The notes under the pieces were generated by a model. The model was given only the letters and a program-made list of their open reading frames with translations. It ran no database searches and was not told where the DNA came from. Both the position numbers and the translations under genes were made by a program. From Polaromonas sp. (lineage in GTDB: Bacteria > Pseudomonadota > Gammaproteobacteria > Burkholderiales > Burkholderiaceae_C), in contig JAJAYS010000264.1 in NCBI GenBank assembly GCA_026786065.1, positions 1 through 11,829 on the forward strand: a stretch of 11,829 bases of DNA, written 5' to 3'. Positions 1 through 6,714 of the stretch are shown here, piece by piece; position 1 is the stretch's first letter; each line of letters opens with the position of its first letter.

Positions 1-287
1 CAGAAAAGGGCATTCGCAATGGCGATCGCGCCTGGGTCAGTACCCCCACCGGCGCACGCCTGAACGTGCAGGCGATGGTGACCGAGCGCGTCGGACCGGA
101 TACTGTGTTCATGCCTTTTCACTTTTCTGGCCGTTGGCAGGGCGCCGACATGTTGGCCTATTACCCCAGCGGAGCCGCCCCCGTGGTCCGCGGCGAGGCA
201 ATTAATACTGCAACGACGTACGGCTACGACAGCGTGACGATGATGCAGGAAACCAAGACGACGGTGTGTAACGTCGAACGAGCTTAA
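1..287 (+). CDS. fdhA: Formate dehydrogenase catalytic (alpha) subunit, C-terminal fragment
   Basis: This is the end of a gene that begins before the window; it reads in frame from base 3 and gives 94 residues up to a TAA at 285-287. The fragment resembles the C-terminal molybdopterin-dinucleotide-binding domain of formate dehydrogenases: a stretch NGDRAWVSTPTG typical of its beta-barrel, then FMPFHFSGRWQG and a late AINTAT, where many family members contact the cofactor. The full protein would oxidise formate to CO2 at a bis-MGD molybdenum or tungsten centre and pass electrons to the next gene's product. The active-site Cys or selenocysteine and any Tat signal lie outside the window, so metal, residue and export cannot be judged here. 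The assignment is strongly supported by the fdhB and fdhC genes that follow 9 bp downstream. Confidence 0.93.
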   Translation, partial: EKGIRNGDRAWVSTPTGARLNVQAMVTERVGPDTVFMPFHFSGRWQGADMLAYYPSGAAPVVRGEAINTATTYGYDSVTMMQETKTTVCNVERA

Positions 288-296
288 GGGACATAT

Positions 297-917
297 ATGG
301 CACGCATGAAATTTGTTTGCGACGCTGAGCGTTGCATTGAGTGCAACGGCTGCGTTACGGCCTGCAAGAACGAGAACGAGGTCCCGTGGGGCGTCAATCG
401 CCGACGTGTGGTGACTTTGAATGACGGTGTTCCTGGGGAAAAATCGATTTCGGTGGCATGTATGCACTGCAGCGATGCCCCTTGCATGGCCGTCTGCCCA
501 GTCAACTGTTTCTACCGGACCGACGAAGGCGTCGTATTGCACGACAAGGACGTGTGCATCGGTTGCGGTTATTGCTCCTATGCGTGCCCCTTTGGCGCCC
601 CGCAGTTTCCGGCGGCTGGCACCTTCGGGGTGCGTGGGAAAATGGACAAATGCACCTTCTGTGCGGGTGGTCCCGAGGCCAATGGCAGCCAAGCTGAATT
701 TGAAAAGTACGGACGTAACCGTCTTGCAGAAGGAAAGCTCCCTGCGTGTGCTGAGATGTGCTCCACCAAGGCCCTTTTGGCAGGTGACGGCGACGTGGTG
801 GCCGATATTTTCAGGAATCGGGTGGTCCAGCGCGGCAAGGGCGCGGAGGTGTGGGGCTGGGGGACTGCTTACGGCTCAAGACAGGCAGGACAAAAAACTA
901 ATGGGGTTAAATCGTGA
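297..917 (+). CDS. fdhB: Formate dehydrogenase iron-sulfur (beta) subunit
   Basis: The 206-residue ferredoxin-like protein carries electrons from the catalytic subunit to the cytochrome b subunit. Sixteen cysteines fall in the arrangement expected for four [4Fe-4S] clusters: C13/C16/C19/C23, C55/C58/C63/C67, C87/C90/C93/C97, and the split set C119/C122/C151/C155. C8 and C71 are extra. It is shorter than E. coli FdnH (about 294 residues) and has no C-terminal membrane helix, so it probably docks on FdhC instead of anchoring itself; this matches the short Fdh3B type. The ATG at 297 has an AAGGG Shine-Dalgarno (286-290) overlapping the fdhA stop, so the two genes are probably translationally coupled. 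A second in-frame ATG at 306 is possible but less well spaced. The stop overlaps the start of the next gene. Confidence 0.95.
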   Translation: MARMKFVCDAERCIECNGCVTACKNENEVPWGVNRRRVVTLNDGVPGEKSISVACMHCSDAPCMAVCPVNCFYRTDEGVVLHDKDVCIGCGYCSYACPFGAPQFPAAGTFGVRGKMDKCTFCAGGPEANGSQAEFEKYGRNRLAEGKLPACAEMCSTKALLAGDGDVVADIFRNRVVQRGKGAEVWGWGTAYGSRQAGQKTNGVKS

Positions 918-1153
918 TGCGAGTCAGGGTTCTAGCCTTAATCGCTTGCGCGGTTTCCTTGCTGATCGCTTGCGGAGACAAACCGCAGTCGATGGGTGGC
1001 TCCTCAAGTGACACTGCGGCTTATCAGGGCGTTGCCAATAGTTTCGCTGCGCCGGGCTGGAAAGCGGGTGATAAAGCAAACTGGGAGCAGTCGTTGAAGG
1101 CGCGCGCGCTTTACGGCCAAAACGAATATTCCAGATCTGCCGCCTCTAAATAA
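917..1153 (+). CDS. Small predicted lipoprotein of the formate dehydrogenase operon
   Basis: A 78-residue protein of no function known to me. Its start overlaps the fdhB stop as TGATG; a GTG one codon earlier (914) is also in frame, but the ATG at 917 is the likelier start. The N-terminus has two arginines, a hydrophobic run and a lipobox LLIAC with the lipidated cysteine at residue 19, so it should be cleaved by signal peptidase II and anchored in a membrane facing the periplasm. The mature part is about 60 residues, hydrophilic, with a Ser/Gly-rich linker and then a Trp/Lys/Ala-containing segment (GWKAGDKANWEQSLKARA) that may be helical. Its place between fdhB and fdhC suggests a role in assembly, stability or localisation of the complex; that is inference. 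It has no cysteine after the lipobox, so it is unlikely to carry a metal cluster. Confidence 0.8.
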   Translation: MRVRVLALIACAVSLLIACGDKPQSMGGSSSDTAAYQGVANSFAAPGWKAGDKANWEQSLKARALYGQNEYSRSAASK

Positions 1154-1168
1154 GTGACTGGAATCAAT

Positions 1169-2338
1169 ATGCGGGCGTGGATTGCACTAATTTTTATCGC
1201 ATTGGGCGCAGGAAGCGTTGCTTTTGCTCAAGAGCAACCAAGGAAGCCGGCTGCGCAGGCGCCCCCTTCTTCAGGGGGGGGTATCCAGGGGCAGAGTATT
1301 TTCGACGTGAAGCCAGACGCCAGTTCGGATCCGGGCTATGAGAAACAAACCAATGCGGAGCGCGCCAAGGTGCAGCCGTTAAACAATGCGCCGATGTGGC
1401 GGCAGGTGGGCGCTGGGGTGACGGGGACGAGCAGTCTGCCAAAAAGTGAGGCGCCAGAGGCCGGTAACCTTATTCAACCGTTTGTTCAGTATCCCGGTTC
1501 GCGGCTAACTAATGCAGGCGAGGCTTGGCGACAGGTCCGCAACAACTGGCTCATTCCTTACGGAGGGTCCCTGTTGCTGATCGTGGTTCTCGCGCTTGGA
1601 CTTTATTATTTTTCGAAAGGGTCAATAAAAACCCATGGCGCAGCGACAAATAGAAAGATAGAGCGTTTTACTCCTTTTGAGCGCGCCGCGCACTGGTCTA
1701 ACGCAATAGCGTTTGTCACCTTGGCCGTTTCCGGTGTAATCCTGGCATTTGGAAAGTTTCTGCTTCTGCCAATACTGGGCGCCTCACTGTTCGGGTGGTT
1801 GGCTTATGCCTTGAAGAACTTGCATAATTTTGTCGGTCCATTGTTTGTCGTGTCTCTGGTCATCGTGTTTTTCACTTTTATTAGGGACAATTGGCCGCAA
1901 AAAGGCGACATCAATTGGTTGCGAAAGGGAGGTGGACTATTTTCCGGTCATGAGCCTCCTTCGAATCGTTTCAACGCAGGAGAAAAGCTGGTTTTTTGGG
2001 GCGGCGTTTTTTTTCTGGGGCTGATCGTAGTTGGTTCTGGACTGGTTCTCGACAAACTGCTTCCTGGACTGATTTACGAAAGAGGCACGATGCAAATCGC
2101 TCACATGGTGCATGCAAGCGCCACAGTCCTGATGATGGCGATGTTTCTGGGGCACATCTATCTCGGAACTATCGGCATGGAGGGTGCATATCGCGGCATG
2201 AAAACCGGGTATGTGGACGAGGCTTGGGCTCGGGAGCACCATGAATGGTGGTTTGATGATGTGAAAGCTGGAAAAATTCCGGCTCAGCGCAGCACCGAAC
2301 TCTCCGTCAATCCTAGTATTCAAATTAATCGCGTTTAA
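1169..2338 (+). CDS. fdhC: Formate dehydrogenase cytochrome b (gamma) subunit
   Basis: This 389-residue inner-membrane diheme cytochrome b takes electrons from FdhB and reduces quinone. Residues 1-20 form a signal peptide ending AFA. Residues 21-126 are a long hydrophilic Pro/Gly/Gln-rich stretch expected in the periplasm. Five hydrophobic segments follow at about 127-148, 176-200, 220-239, 274-296 and 311-336. Candidate heme ligands are H175 (FERAAHW), H219 (LHNF), H312/H315 (AHMVHA) and H329 (GHIYLG), as in the FdnI/FdhC family. E. coli FdnI is about 217 residues, so the N-terminal extension is the main difference. A GTG at 1154, directly after the preceding stop, would add five residues, but it has no ribosome binding site and the ATG at 1169 places the signal peptide correctly. 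The gene is co-oriented and tightly spaced with the rest of the operon. Confidence 0.93.
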   Translation: MRAWIALIFIALGAGSVAFAQEQPRKPAAQAPPSSGGGIQGQSIFDVKPDASSDPGYEKQTNAERAKVQPLNNAPMWRQVGAGVTGTSSLPKSEAPEAGNLIQPFVQYPGSRLTNAGEAWRQVRNNWLIPYGGSLLLIVVLALGLYYFSKGSIKTHGAATNRKIERFTPFERAAHWSNAIAFVTLAVSGVILAFGKFLLLPILGASLFGWLAYALKNLHNFVGPLFVVSLVIVFFTFIRDNWPQKGDINWLRKGGGLFSGHEPPSNRFNAGEKLVFWGGVFFLGLIVVGSGLVLDKLLPGLIYERGTMQIAHMVHASATVLMMAMFLGHIYLGTIGMEGAYRGMKTGYVDEAWAREHHEWWFDDVKAGKIPAQRSTELSVNPSIQINRV

Positions 2339-2349
2339 GAACTCATCTT

Positions 2350-2769
2350 ATGAAGCATTTTCTGATTTCTATCTTGGGCTTTGGCGCGCTGATTTGCGCG
2401 TCAGGTTTTGTATCTGCCAAACTACCGGCTCTGAGCGATGACGCAAAAGCCAAAGCGGCCGAGGCCGCTGCGAAAGCGGCTTGGAATAGCAAGGTAGATG
2501 GGTATCAGCTCTGTAGGGCGCAAGAAAAGATCGCAGTTTCCTACCTACAAAAAGTAAAGGCAACTGGCGGCCCAATGGGCGTACCGACAGCAACGCCTCC
2601 TTGCACTGATCCGGGAGTCTTTAGTTACGCCGCTGTTGAGGCAGTTAAGCCCGCAGAGGCTACCAAGCCCATTGAGGCTGCAGGCGCGCACTCGCCCGCA
2701 ACGACCGCAGCGAGCCCGCCGAATGGCAAGCAGTCTGACGCGGTCGTGAACCCCGCGAAAAAGCCCTGA
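2350..2769 (+). CDS. Small secreted Ala/Pro-rich protein of the formate dehydrogenase operon
   Basis: A 139-residue protein I cannot assign to a family. It starts 11 bp after the fdhC stop and is the last gene before a terminator-like hairpin. Residues 1-23 form a signal peptide with a signal peptidase I site VSA|K; the Cys at residue 16 does not sit in a proper lipobox. Residues 29-45 are an Ala/Lys/Glu-rich helix-like segment. The middle (about 50-92) holds the only two other cysteines, C55 and C85, which could form one disulfide in the periplasm. From about residue 95 to the end the chain is rich in Ala, Pro, Thr and Lys and is probably disordered. No ribosome binding site stands out. Position argues for a link to periplasmic formate dehydrogenase, but the role is unknown. 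Confidence 0.72.
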   Translation: MKHFLISILGFGALICASGFVSAKLPALSDDAKAKAAEAAAKAAWNSKVDGYQLCRAQEKIAVSYLQKVKATGGPMGVPTATPPCTDPGVFSYAAVEAVKPAEATKPIEAAGAHSPATTAASPPNGKQSDAVVNPAKKP

Positions 2770-2791
2770 GCGAATCTACTCGGTTTTGCGT

Positions 2792-2820
2792 AAGGCCATC
2801 TTTTTCGGTTGGCCTTTTTT
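2792..2820 (+). terminator. Rho-independent terminator-like hairpin after the formate dehydrogenase operon
   Basis: The arms AAGGCCA (2792-2798) and TGGCCTT (2810-2816) are perfectly complementary, with an 11-base T-rich loop and a T run (TTTTTT, 2815-2820) running from the end of the second arm. It lies 22 bp beyond the stop of the small secreted protein and 16 bp before the proposed TTG start of fdhD. The 7-bp stem is short, so termination may be partial. Confidence 0.75.
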
Positions 2821-2836
2821 GTTGTAGCCTTGGAAA

Positions 2837-3763
2837 TTGTCTGGACGAAAGTTGCTAAAGTCCTCGCTTTCGGCTCGGGGCCATCCGCGCCTGACCCAAG
2901 CCCAAGCTCCCTTGACTCAAGAGGTTCACGCGATCAACGAATTCGGCGAATCGCTTTCGGTGTCGATCCCCGCCGAGCGAGCTCTCACGCTGTATGTTGA
3001 CAAGCGTGAGCTCGTGACCTTGATGACATTGGGTGCACGACCCGAATGGCTGGTGTTGGGATACCTTAGGAACCAGCGCTTGGTGGCGGCGGTTGAGGAA
3101 GTCGAATCGGTCACCGTGGACTGGGATGTAGGCGCGGCGGCCGTCAAAACCTACCTCGGCATTGAGGCCATCGACGAGAAAACCTCCCGACGTATTGTCA
3201 CCACGGGGTGCGGTCAAGGTAGCGTCTTCGGCGGTTTGATGGACGACATTGGTCAAATCGAACTTTCGACTGAGGCCGCGATGAGTCAGTCCCAACTTTA
3301 CGCTCTCGTCAACACCATCAGGCTCAAAGAGAGCACCTACAAGTCGGCAGGGTCGGTGCATGCCTGTGCTTTGTTTGCGCTGACCGCTGGCGATCCGGAA
3401 CTGCTTCTTTTTGTGGAGGACGTGGGTCGCCACAATGCCATCGACGCCATAGCGGGCTGGATGTGGCTTCAACAACCGCCCACACCAAGCACTCTCCAAG
3501 TTGCGCCGACGTTTGCGTTTTATACGACAGGCAGGCTGACGAGCGAGATGATCATCAAGTCCGCACAGATGGGCGTTTCGATTGTGGTGTCGCGCAGTGG
3601 AATAACGCAAATGGGTTATGACCTGGCGCAGTCGATCGGACTTTGCGCCATCGGAAGGGCGACAAACCGACGGTTTTTTTGTTACAGCGGGAGCCACCGA
3701 TTGCGCTTGCAGCCTGAGTTGGCGGGCGCCAAGTCTGATCGTGCCGCCGATGGAAGGCAATGA
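2837..3763 (+). CDS. fdhD: FdhD, formate dehydrogenase molybdenum-cofactor sulfurtransferase
   Basis: FdhD moves sulfur from the cysteine desulfurase IscS to the molybdenum cofactor of formate dehydrogenase in the cytoplasm; without it the enzyme is inactive. The 308-residue reading covers the whole family: IPAERALTLYVDKRELVTLM near residues 44-63, TTGCGQG at 122-128, EDVGRHNAIDAI at 194-205, TGRLTSEMIIKSAQMG at 231-246 and the C-terminal RFFCYSG at 279-285. E. coli FdhD carries a C-x-x-C at the loop; here only the first cysteine (C125) remains. The start is uncertain: there is no ATG, the farthest in-frame TTG is 2837, and TTGs at 2852 and 2912 are also possible. The last one lies just before the conserved core. 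The tail after residue 290 is poorly conserved. Its position after the fdh structural genes fits its role. Confidence 0.93.
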   Translation: MSGRKLLKSSLSARGHPRLTQAQAPLTQEVHAINEFGESLSVSIPAERALTLYVDKRELVTLMTLGARPEWLVLGYLRNQRLVAAVEEVESVTVDWDVGAAAVKTYLGIEAIDEKTSRRIVTTGCGQGSVFGGLMDDIGQIELSTEAAMSQSQLYALVNTIRLKESTYKSAGSVHACALFALTAGDPELLLFVEDVGRHNAIDAIAGWMWLQQPPTPSTLQVAPTFAFYTTGRLTSEMIIKSAQMGVSIVVSRSGITQMGYDLAQSIGLCAIGRATNRRFFCYSGSHRLRLQPELAGAKSDRAADGRQ

Positions 3764-3848
3764 TACCCATGCATTGCCCTCGCGAAGGACACCCCGTCCA
3801 GTCTTCCATGCGAATTAGGCGTCGACTTTTTTGGGATATGGTCCGCTT

Positions 3849-6449
3849 ATGAATTTGATGTTTCTCAGACTGGGTTGGCGCAGCCTCTTGCGAGATTTGC
3901 GCGCAGGAGAGTTGCGGCTGCTCATGGTAGCGGTCGCCCTTGCCGTGGCCGCATTGACCGCAGTGGGATTTTTCGCCGACCGGCTCAAGTCCGGATTGGA
4001 GCGTGATGCGCTTCAATTGTTGGGCGGCGATGTGGTGTTGCGTAGCGATGCGCCGGCGCCCGCAGTTTTTGTCGATCAGGCAAGGGCTCTTGGCCTTCGC
4101 GCTGCCTCGACGGCTACCTTTCCTACTATGGCGCGCGCCCGGGACGAGGATGGCGGTGCAGCGAAACTGGTCGCGTTCAAAGGGGTGCCAGAAGGTTACC
4201 CCCTTCGCGGCAGTCTTCAAACAAGCGACAGCCCGGTCGGAATAGGCCATACGACCCGTGACGTCCCAGCATCCGGCACCGCTTGGGTCGATTCATCGCT
4301 CCTTGACGCGCTAGGCCTGAAGCTGGGTCAGGCGGTTTTATTGGGGGATGCAAGTTTCACGCTAACGCGAATCATCATTCGCGAGAGCGACCGTGGAAGC
4401 GGGTTCATGAATTTTTCACCTCGGGTGATGGTCAATCAGCTTGATGTTGCCGCCACCGGACTTGTGCAGCCTGCCAGTCGTATCCAGTACAGGTTGGCAA
4501 TTGCAGGCGAAGCGGCGCTGGTCAAACAATACACGCAGTGGGCCAAGCTGGAGATCGCCAAGTCTTCTGATGCGGGTGGTACGCAGGCAGTGCGAGGCGT
4601 GCGCCTGGAGTCGCTCGAAAGCGGCAGTCCAGAAATGCGTCAAACCCTCGATCGCGCAGAAAAATTTCTGAACCTGGTGGCACTGTTGGCGGCCATGCTG
4701 AGCGCGGTGGCGGTCGCGATTGTCGCGCGTGGGTTTGCTGAGAAACACTTGGATGACTGCGCGATGCTGCGGGTGCTTGGTCAGCCGCAGCGAACGATTG
4801 CGCTGGCCTATTCCCTGGAATTTGTAGCGGCCGGGATAGCTGCCAGCGCGGTGGGCGTCGCGCTTGGGTTTGCGGTTCATTATGGGTTCGTCTTGCTGCT
4901 GGCCGGTTTGATCGAAACGGGTCTGCCGAGGGCCACGCTTTGGCCGGTCGCCTTCGGAATGGGCATGGGGTTGACACTGCTTTTGGCCTTCGGCTTGCCG
5001 CCAGTTTTGCAGCTGGCGTCCGTGCCGGCGTTGCGTGTCATTCGCCGCGATGTTGGCAATCTAAGGCCGGTCTCGTTAGCCGTGCTCGGATTGGGCATGG
5101 CAGGGTTTGCGGCACTGCTTCTGACGGCCAGCAACGATTTGAAGCTCGGCCTGATCGCAGTTGGCGGGTTCAGCATTGCCGCGCTAGTTTTTGCGGCGGC
5201 GAGTTTCGCCGCAGTGAAATTGCTGCGTGCGAGCGTCAGCGAGAGTACGGCTCCGCGCTGGCTGATATTGGCAACGCGGCAGCTATCTGCGCGACCGGCC
5301 TATGCGGTTTTGCAGACCAGCGCTCTGGCGATGGGTTTGTTGGCCTTGATGCTGTTGGTGCTGCTGCGCACGGATCTAGTTGACAGTTGGCGTAGCGCCA
5401 CGCCTCCGGATGCGCCCAATCGATTCGTTATAAACGTGCAGCCAGAGCAGAGCGATGCATTCCAGCAAGCGTTGCGCGCTGGGGGGGTTAAAAAATACGA
5501 CTGGTTTCCGATGATTCGGGGACGATTGGTCGCCGTCAACGGCCAAGCCGTGGCACCTGAAAATTACACTGAAGACCGTGCACGTCGCTTGGTTGATCGC
5601 GAGTTCAACCTCTCTTACAGTGAAGTTTTGCCAGAACACAACCAGATTATTTCTGGGCGCTGGAGTCCTGCCGAGAAAAATGCCGTCAGTGTTGAAGAAG
5701 GCTTGGCCAAAACGCTCGGCTTAAAACTCGGCGACACCTTGGGCTTCGATATAGGCGGGCAACGCAGCGATGCCAGAATTACAAGTCTGCGCAAGGTCGA
5801 CTGGGGCTCCATGCGGGTCAATTTTTTCGTGCTGTATCCGGTCGCGCGTCTTGAAGATGTGCCGGTTTGTTTCATTAGTGCATTCCGTGCTCCTGAGGGT
5901 GATTTGACCCAGACGGAAGTTGTTGACGTAACGGTGGTCAACGGTGCCAAGTCTTCCCGACCCCGAAACTTTGATAATGAACTGGTTCGAGCTTTTCCGA
6001 ACATTACCAACATCGACATGAGCAGCACACTGGCGCAGGTTCAGCGTGTCCTTGACCAAGTAATACGTGCGGTCGAGTTTTTATTCGGCTTTACACTTGC
6101 CGCCGGCGTGGTTGTCCTTTTCGCCGCTATCACTGCCACACGGGAAGAGCGCGCACGGGAATTCGCCATCATGCGTGCCGTCGGGGCACAAGCATCCTTG
6201 TTGAGTCAGGTTCAGCGTGCTGAGCTAGCCGGCGTGGGTTTATTGGCCGGGTTTCTTGCGTCGGTACTTTCGCTGGCTGTTGGCTGGGCGTTGGCACGCT
6301 ATGTTTTTGATTTTAACTGGACGGGATCATGGACAGTCCCTGTATTTGGCAGCCTGGCCGGTGCAGCGTTGGCCCTTCTAGCCGGATGGTGGGGTTTGCG
6401 CTTGGTTCTCAAAACACCGGTCGTTGAAACCCTGCGTCGAGCGCAATAA
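3849..6449 (+). CDS. YbbP/FtsX-type ABC transporter permease
   Basis: An 866-residue inner-membrane protein resembling E. coli YbbP, the permease partner of the ATPase YbbA, in the MacB/FtsX superfamily. It reads as a duplicated FtsX-like permease with large periplasmic domains. About ten membrane segments are visible: near residues 24-44, then a periplasmic part, 273-297, 320-354 (long, perhaps split), 365-388, 410-428, 434-460 and 485-508, a second periplasmic part, and three C-terminal helices. ATREERAREFAIMRAVGA is the typical FtsX coupling region; the matching one in the first half is EKHLDDCAMLRVLG. Family roles are export or extraction of lipophilic substrates and envelope maintenance; the substrate is not known here. 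ATG 3849 is chosen over an in-frame TTG at 3831 because related proteins start close to this point; ATG 3858 is also possible. No ATPase gene is next to it. Confidence 0.88.
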   Translation: MNLMFLRLGWRSLLRDLRAGELRLLMVAVALAVAALTAVGFFADRLKSGLERDALQLLGGDVVLRSDAPAPAVFVDQARALGLRAASTATFPTMARARDEDGGAAKLVAFKGVPEGYPLRGSLQTSDSPVGIGHTTRDVPASGTAWVDSSLLDALGLKLGQAVLLGDASFTLTRIIIRESDRGSGFMNFSPRVMVNQLDVAATGLVQPASRIQYRLAIAGEAALVKQYTQWAKLEIAKSSDAGGTQAVRGVRLESLESGSPEMRQTLDRAEKFLNLVALLAAMLSAVAVAIVARGFAEKHLDDCAMLRVLGQPQRTIALAYSLEFVAAGIAASAVGVALGFAVHYGFVLLLAGLIETGLPRATLWPVAFGMGMGLTLLLAFGLPPVLQLASVPALRVIRRDVGNLRPVSLAVLGLGMAGFAALLLTASNDLKLGLIAVGGFSIAALVFAAASFAAVKLLRASVSESTAPRWLILATRQLSARPAYAVLQTSALAMGLLALMLLVLLRTDLVDSWRSATPPDAPNRFVINVQPEQSDAFQQALRAGGVKKYDWFPMIRGRLVAVNGQAVAPENYTEDRARRLVDREFNLSYSEVLPEHNQIISGRWSPAEKNAVSVEEGLAKTLGLKLGDTLGFDIGGQRSDARITSLRKVDWGSMRVNFFVLYPVARLEDVPVCFISAFRAPEGDLTQTEVVDVTVVNGAKSSRPRNFDNELVRAFPNITNIDMSSTLAQVQRVLDQVIRAVEFLFGFTLAAGVVVLFAAITATREERAREFAIMRAVGAQASLLSQVQRAELAGVGLLAGFLASVLSLAVGWALARYVFDFNWTGSWTVPVFGSLAGAALALLAGWWGLRLVLKTPVVETLRRAQ

Positions 6450-6714
6450 GCAGCAGCAGGTTTGTGTATTCCGTTTTTTTGGTTTTATAGGTGGGGCGCG
6501 CGACCACATTCAGCAATTTGGCTAGGGACAGCTTCGCATGCGCCAAGAGCTTTTTAAACCCGGATAAGTCATGCAGCGGGGTCGCTGCCGGGAGTACATA
6601 CATGCAAAGTCCCACAAATCGGCGTCTATGCCGGCCCGTGTGAAAGGATGAATGTCTGCATATTCTTGGTTGTGCATTGCTCGGCAAAGAACCAGTCTGG
6701 ATGACTGGTTCGAT
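6450..6714. other. Convergent spacer between the permease gene and prfC
   Basis: This 265-base gap lies between two converging genes. It holds a prfC-side hairpin (listed separately) and a small perfect hairpin GCAGCG-GGGT-CGCTGC at 6573-6588. No T-run terminator is clear for the permease gene. On the - strand two overlapping frames give protein-like pieces, but neither has a ribosome binding site or a family I recognise, so no gene is called. Confidence 0.5.
6689..6711 (-). terminator. Hairpin after prfC, probable terminator
   Basis: A perfect 9-bp inverted repeat, GAACCAGTC (6689-6697) and GACTGGTTC (6703-6711) with a 5-base loop, starts 3 bp beyond the prfC stop codon. Read on the - strand it is followed by TTTG only, so the U-tract is weak; it may terminate poorly or protect the mRNA 3' end. 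Confidence 0.55.

Noticed and set aside
421..1011. 196-codon open frame on the + strand within fdhB
   Set aside because: It is the shifted frame of fdhB, which has intact cluster motifs in its own frame.
2855..3760. Long 301-codon open frame on the - strand opposite fdhD
   Set aside because: It is antisense to a well-supported gene, has no family resemblance or ribosome binding site, and its length fits GC-rich shadow frames.
3555..4250. 231-codon open frame on the - strand across the fdhD/permease junction
   Set aside because: It overlaps two real genes and shows Arg/His/Gln-rich composition typical of an antisense shadow.
6573..6588. Perfect GCAGCG/CGCTGC hairpin as a terminator for the permease gene
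   Set aside because: There is no T tract after it on either strand and it lies more than 120 bp from the permease stop.
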